Both the position numbers and the translations under genes were made by a program. Below are positions 60,803 through 64,000 of a stretch of DNA of 64,000 bases, piece by piece. Numbering within the stretch: position 1 is the first letter of the stretch; each line of letters begins with the position of its first letter. This DNA comes from Bacillota bacterium (GTDB taxonomy: Bacteria > Bacillota > Clostridia > Christensenellales > Aristaeellaceae): positions 52,267 to 116,266 of the forward strand of contig JAEZIN010000033.1 in NCBI GenBank assembly GCA_023436585.1, given 5' to 3'. The notes beneath the pieces were generated by a model. It saw only the letters and a program-made list of their open reading frames with translations. It ran no database searches and was not told the DNA's origin.

Positions 60803-61411
60803 TTATGAACCGTACTTGTCGTGAAACGTAATCTCCTCGATGCTCTTGAGCTTTTTCGCGCCGGGCTTGCGCTTGGGATAGCCTACCGGCAATAGGAACA
60901 GGCAGGCGGTGTCATGAGGCAGGCCCAGGATACGGCCGGCCTCCGCTACATCCAACAGGCCGATGAAGCAGGCCTGCAGGCCGTGGGCGGCGGCGGCCAG
61001 CACCATGTGCTCGGCGGGGATGAGCGGCGCGGCATTGGCGAACAGTGTGCCTACCGCGTTTCTATCCGGGTAAGCGTTCAAATAATCGATAAAGGGCTTG
61101 GTAAAGCGGAGCCGGTTCACCTTCAGGCCGAAATCATCCTCGTCAAGGAGGCTCAAATCCTCCTCCAGACGGGCGCAGCAGGCGATGACCACGGGGGCCT
61201 CGGCGATCCACAACTGGTTTCCGGCGGCGCGGGCCAGGGCCAGCTTTGTTTCCTGATCCCTTACGATGCCGAACAGGTGGTTTTGTCCGTTGCCGCCGGA
61301 GGGAGAAAGCCTGGCCGCCTCCAGCATGTCGCAAAGCGCATCCTGCGGGACGGGCTTATCCAGGAACGAGCGGCAGGACCTTCTTGACCGGATGGCTTCC
61401 ATAAGCTCCAT
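60803..61411 (-). CDS. nitroreductase family protein
   Basis: A 202-residue FMN-dependent oxidoreductase fold: MELMEAIRSRRSCRSFLDKPV at the start with the FMN-phosphate-binding arginines, AARLSPSGGNGQNHLFGIV, and near the C-terminus AAAAHGLQACFIGLL with ILGLPHDTACLFLLPVGYPKRKP. Such enzymes reduce nitro compounds, quinones or flavins with NAD(P)H. It lies 11 bases from the small membrane protein gene upstream and is probably cotranscribed with it. Confidence 0.92.
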   Translation of the reverse strand: MELMEAIRSRRSCRSFLDKPVPQDALCDMLEAARLSPSGGNGQNHLFGIVRDQETKLALARAAGNQLWIAEAPVVIACCARLEEDLSLLDEDDFGLKVNRLRFTKPFIDYLNAYPDRNAVGTLFANAAPLIPAEHMVLAAAAHGLQACFIGLLDVAEAGRILGLPHDTACLFLLPVGYPKRKPGAKKLKSIEEITFHDKYGS

Positions 61412-61421
61412 GGTGCGCTCC

Positions 61422-61694
61422 TTAATGCCGCGTTAGCAGCCCGCCCACAATGGTCCCGCCCAAGCCGCCCAGGGCCAGGCCCATGCGGTAGGTGACTGTA
61501 AACGCCTGCAAGCCTCGAAACAGGTATTCCGGGTGGCGCAGGCTGAAGCCAATGCCGCCGAAATGCATGTAGGCCTCCGACACCCAGCCCGTAAGCGCCG
61601 GGGCGTAGGAGGTATACAGGACGGTAAAGCCGTAGCCCCCCGCCAGCAGCGATATAAGGCCCAGAAACAGAATCAGCCTGCCAAGTGAACGCAT
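61422..61694 (-). CDS. small two-helix membrane protein
   Basis: A 90-residue protein with two hydrophobic helices (LGRLILFLGLISLLAGGYGFTVLY near the N-terminus and GLALGGLGGTIVGGLL at the C-terminus). I place the start at the ATG 61694, which has GGGAG 7 bases upstream; the frame is open to 61883 but that part is proline-rich and overlaps the next gene. No family is recognised. Confidence 0.65.
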   Translation of the reverse strand: MRSLGRLILFLGLISLLAGGYGFTVLYTSYAPALTGWVSEAYMHFGGIGFSLRHPEYLFRGLQAFTVTYRMGLALGGLGGTIVGGLLTRH

Positions 61695-61845
61695 GAAATA
61701 GCTCCCTTGCATGTATGAATGCATGGAACAGTATACCATCTGGGAGGCGGGTGTCAAGGGAAAGAAAGGGGAATATTCTGGCGGCATCGGTGCGGGGGTT
61801 GGGACAGGCCCAATTAAGGATGCGGCAGGTGTCTTTTCAGATAAG

Positions 61846-62349
61846 TTAGGCCTGAATATCCACCGGCCTCCCCGAAAAGGCATGGTACAGCGTTTTTGCT
61901 TTCAGCGGCAATAGCGCATACAACAGTCCCGAGGGCAGGATCACAGTCGTAATGACATCATCCGATGCATCCACAATGCTGGCAGAGATTAAGCGGCCTC
62001 CCTTTTTCTTTAAGCGAAGCAGCAACTCGCCGCTAAACAGGCCGTAAAGAAAGTGAAGCGTATCTTCAATCACTTGACTTGTTTCGCTCTTTGCGTCTTC
62101 TTCCGCGCCGCAATCGCTGCCAATATGCATATGTACATGCTTCCCGACGGAAACGATGATTTCGTGCTCATTTACGAATAAATCGATGGTACCGATGTCT
62201 TGATTGGGGCAGGGGATGATCAAATCTGGCGTGCTGGACTCATCCATGCGAGAAAAGTATTCAATCTCGGGAAAGCGCTTTTCAAAAGCTTCGCACAGCG
62301 CTTTTGCCGCACCGCCGAAAGCCGGTGCGCTGCTTTTATCATGATCCAT
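61846..62349 (-). CDS. hypothetical protein
   Basis: A 167-residue soluble acidic protein, MDHDKSSAPAFGGAAKALCEAFEKRF at the start. The ATG at 62349 has GGGGAG 8 bases upstream, better than the earlier in-frame start at 62502. The middle part alternates strands (TIDLFVNEHEIIVSVGKHVHMHIG) and the end is LLYALLPLKAKTLYHAFSGRP. I do not recognise a family. The base composition is like the neighbours. Confidence 0.6.
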   Translation of the reverse strand: MDHDKSSAPAFGGAAKALCEAFEKRFPEIEYFSRMDESSTPDLIIPCPNQDIGTIDLFVNEHEIIVSVGKHVHMHIGSDCGAEEDAKSETSQVIEDTLHFLYGLFSGELLLRLKKKGGRLISASIVDASDDVITTVILPSGLLYALLPLKAKTLYHAFSGRPVDIQA

Positions 62350-62498
62350 GGCGGAACTCCCCTCAACAACATGAGTATACCAGGATGGAAGCGTATGCGG
62401 GATAACGAAGGCGGAGAGGGTGAGCTCTGTCTCCCTCTCCGCACTCTGGATGAGAAGCTTCCATAAGGTTTTGAACGAAATGTGTTGGTGCTTGCTTG

Positions 62499-62846
62499 TC
62501 AAAGGGCCTTTTCCTTGCCGCAGTTTTGGCAGAAGCGCCCGTCCGACGGGTTGCTGGTGCTGCAGTCTTTACAGAACCAGTGGCCTGGCTGACCTTCTCC
62601 GCAGGCGGTGCAGAATTTTGAGGAGCTCAGGTTGACGGCGCTGCATTTGGGGCAGACCCATTTGCCCACAGACTGGCTGGGATCGCCGTAGTTCAGGTCG
62701 CGCTTGCAGGCGACGACGATGATGCCGATCAGCCCCAGAAAGAAACCCCAGGCAAAGCCGCCCTCATACCCCTTGTTTTTGGATATGTACCTGGAAATTG
62801 CCCCGCAGATGCAGCCCGAGATAATCCAGCTGATGAGGTAACCCAT
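62499..62846 (-). CDS. double zinc-ribbon membrane protein (paralogue a)
   Basis: A 115-residue protein: an N-terminal membrane hairpin (ISWIISGCICGAISRYISKN, GGFAWGFFLGLIGIIVVAC) and two C-terminal zinc ribbons, WVCPKCSAVNLSSSKFCTACG and WFCKDCSTSNPSDGRFCQNCG, each with paired CxxC knuckles. GGAGG lies 9 bases before the ATG. It is a close paralogue of the next gene upstream. It is probably a small membrane protein with a cytoplasmic zinc-binding tail; its role is unknown. Confidence 0.85.
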   Translation of the reverse strand: MGYLISWIISGCICGAISRYISKNKGYEGGFAWGFFLGLIGIIVVACKRDLNYGDPSQSVGKWVCPKCSAVNLSSSKFCTACGEGQPGHWFCKDCSTSNPSDGRFCQNCGKEKAL

Positions 62847-62894
62847 GAATGATTCCTCCATAATATGAAGATATACGGGTCCGATCTGTGCTTG

Positions 62895-62922
62895 ATTATA
62901 CCATAAATGGGGAATTGTGCAA
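62895..62922 (-). promoter_or_regulatory. promoter of zinc-ribbon paralogue a
   Basis: On the minus strand TTGCAC (62922-62917), a 16-base spacer and TATAAT (62900-62895). Sequence and spacing match the promoter of paralogue b, so promoter and gene were duplicated together. Confidence 0.75.
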
Positions 62923-62941
62923 GATATCCAGGAGATATCCG

Positions 62942-63322
62942 TCAGTGTGCTTTTTCCCTGCCGCACTTTTGGCAGAAGCGCCCGCTTAACGGGTTGCTGG
63001 CGCTGCAGCCTTGGCAGATCCAATGGTTGGGCCGCGTTTCGCCGCAGTTGCCGCAGAAGTTGGCGGTGTCGGCATTCGCTGCGTTGCATCTTGCGCAAAC
63101 CCACCTGCCCATCGGCTGGATGGGATCGCCATAGGTCAAGTCACGCTTGCTGGCGACAACGACGATGCCGATGAGCCCCAGGAAGAAGCCCCAGGCAAAG
63201 CCGCCTTCATAGCCTTTGTTTTTGGAGATGTACCTGGAGACCGCCCCGCAAATGCAAGCCGGAATGAGCCATGCGAGGAGGTATATGAAAATGATCAATC
63301 CGCCCGCGTAATACCGTCCCAT
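62942..63322 (-). CDS. double zinc-ribbon membrane protein (paralogue b)
   Basis: A 126-residue paralogue of the gene at 62499-62846. The stretch from CICGAVSRYISKNKGYEGG through FAWGFFLGLIGI is almost identical, and the two zinc ribbons read WVCARCNAANADTANFCGNCG and WICQGCSASNPLSGRFCQKCG. The N-terminal membrane helix is longer (YAGGLIIFIYLLAWLIPAC). GGAGG precedes the ATG at 63322. Confidence 0.85.
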   Translation of the reverse strand: MGRYYAGGLIIFIYLLAWLIPACICGAVSRYISKNKGYEGGFAWGFFLGLIGIVVVASKRDLTYGDPIQPMGRWVCARCNAANADTANFCGNCGETRPNHWICQGCSASNPLSGRFCQKCGREKAH

Positions 63323-63366
63323 GTACAATTCCTCCATGATAATGCAATAATTCGCATCGATACTTG

Positions 63367-63394
63367 ATTATACCATGTATGGGAAATTGTGCAA
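63367..63394 (-). promoter_or_regulatory. promoter of zinc-ribbon paralogue b
   Basis: On the minus strand TTGCAC (63394-63389), a 16-base spacer and TATAAT (63372-63367). Two further copies of the same box pair, at 63600-63627 and 63786-63813, have no gene after them. Confidence 0.75.
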
Positions 63395-63415
63395 GGAAGT
63401 GCGCGGAAAAAGGGG

Positions 63416-63575
63416 TTTCGCCCCTGCGGGGGCGACCAGGGCTTTCCGGTCCTCCATCTGGCTCAATCGTCGCGCTGGTTCGCTGCCGCTTCCATCGCTC
63501 GTTTCGCCAGCCTCCTCCGCCTCGCTTCATCCGGCACAGCCGGCGCTTCGGCTACGGAGCCCTGGACCTTCGGGG
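63416..63575 (-). repeat. double-hairpin repeat, copy F, with a 107-base insertion
   Basis: On the minus strand hairpin 2 (CGCCCC/GGGGCG) and both hairpin 1 arms are intact, but the hairpin 1 loop is interrupted after GGTC (plus strand) by 107 bases (63452-63558) that begin CTCC and end GGA. Copy G, 136 bases further on, shows the uninterrupted form, so the insertion point is exact. Confidence 0.85.
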
Positions 63576-63599
63576 GAATGTTCTTTGACGGAATGTATG

Positions 63600-63627
63600 A
63601 TTATACCGTCTATGGGAAATTGTGCAC
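63600..63627 (-). promoter_or_regulatory. orphan copy of the zinc-ribbon promoter
   Basis: On the minus strand GTGCAC, a 16-base spacer and TATAAT (63605-63600). Downstream of it is only repeat copy F and then the real promoter of paralogue b. A second orphan is at 63786-63813 (GTGCAT, 16, TATAAT). Confidence 0.5.
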
Positions 63628-63710
63628 AGAAGTGAGTGGGGAAAAACAGCAGGGTAGGCATTGGGTTTTTCCTGGAGGATAATGGGCAGAAGAGTAAAAT
63701 AGGATAAGAC

Positions 63711-63762
63711 TTCGCCCCTGCGGGGGCGACCAGGGCTTTCCGGTCGCCCTGGACCTTCGGGG
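63711..63762 (-). repeat. double-hairpin repeat, copy G (intact)
   Basis: On the minus strand CCCGAAGGT, then CCAGGGC/GCCCTGG around GACCGGAAA, then CGCCCC/GGGGCG around CGCA. This is the reference form for the interrupted copies F and H. Confidence 0.88.
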
Positions 63763-63837
63763 CATGCTCTTTGACGGAATACTTGATTATACCATGTATG
63801 GGAAATTATGCACAGAAGTGAGGGGGGAGAAAAGGGG

Positions 63838-64000
63838 TTTCGCCCCTGCGGGGGCGACCAGGGCTTTCCGGTCCTCCATCTGGCTCAATCGGCGCGCTGG
63901 TTCGCTGCCGCTCCCATTGCTTGTTTCGCCAGCCTCCTCCCCCGACGGCTCAATCGGCGCGCTGGTTCGCTGCCGCTCCCATCGCTTGTTTCGCCAGCCT
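63838..64000 (-). repeat. double-hairpin repeat, copy H, with expanded insertion (cut by window edge)
   Basis: The same start as copies F and G, then the same insertion after GGTC as in copy F. Inside the insertion a 65-base unit is repeated in tandem (starting at 63882 and 63947), nearly identical between the two units. The window ends inside the second unit. The 678-base stretch 63323-64000 contains only the promoter boxes and repeats listed here; I see no gene in it. Confidence 0.82.

Noticed and set aside
63416..64000. Repeats at the right end as a CRISPR array
   Set aside because: Units are long, palindromic, unevenly spaced and contain nested tandem copies; there are no uniform spacers or cas genes.
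1..64000. tRNA or rRNA genes
   Set aside because: I saw no cloverleaf with a GGTTCGAATCC-type T-loop or rRNA-like conserved stretch anywhere on either strand.

Overview
The window looks like a chromosomal segment of a GC-rich, glycan-degrading member of the Clostridia (Bacillota). Strong GGAGG ribosome binding sites, TTGACA/TATAAT promoters, an S-box (SAM-I) riboswitch on metK, a YesMN-type two-component system and LplABC/Dpp-type transporters without an adjacent outer-membrane system all point that way. A Christensenellales-like gut or rumen organism is plausible, because both substrate-binding proteins carry signal peptides without a lipobox cysteine, but this is inference. Coding density is high and most genes lie in long polycistronic runs.

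Region 1 (1-22.3 kb) is a mannose/fucose glycan locus. On the minus strand an operon runs LplB- and LplC-type permeases, a substrate-binding protein, two GH38-type alpha-mannosidases, a ROK sugar kinase and a class I mannose-6-phosphate isomerase. A second minus-strand operon, with its own sigma-A promoter and a LacI-like operator, encodes an aldo/keto reductase, fucose mutarotase and a GH29 alpha-L-fucosidase cut by the window edge. A YesM/YesN sensor-regulator pair lies upstream and a third GH38 gene diverges from it. No glycosidase has a signal peptide, so oligosaccharides are probably imported and then trimmed inside the cell.

Region 2 (22.5-47.8 kb) is the most unusual part. A plus-strand run of about 23 kb begins at a clear promoter and encodes a Dpp/Opp-type ABC transporter, a DUF1116 protein, an FdrA protein split into two overlapping genes, a tartronate-semialdehyde-reductase-like enzyme, glycerate kinase, a divergent acetate kinase, a xylose-isomerase-like TIM-barrel protein, a D-2-hydroxyacid dehydrogenase and five glycosidase-like TIM-barrel proteins sharing a CxCxxC motif. 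A convergent CdaR-type regulator follows. The set suggests uptake of an unknown compound, processing by the glycosidase-like enzymes, an FdrA/DUF1116 acyl- or carbamoyl-transfer step with ATP capture by the kinase, and flow of C3 units through glycerate. The substrate is unknown.

Region 3 (47.8-64 kb) is a mixed region: a small-molecule phosphotransferase, an Imm5-like protein, a Gfo/Idh/MocA oxidoreductase, a UPF0303 protein, a DUF2975/HTH pair, a GyrI-like protein, two secreted or membrane proteins, an AT-rich DUF4062 gene that looks horizontally acquired and may be defensive, metK under a SAM-I riboswitch, a nitroreductase and two paralogous zinc-ribbon membrane proteins.

Three kinds of structured repeat are scattered through the window: a double-hairpin repeat (at least seven copies) whose second hairpin changes sequence but keeps pairing, a 266-bp multi-hairpin element with 31-bp terminal inverted repeats, and another double-hairpin element that forms the 3' end of metK.
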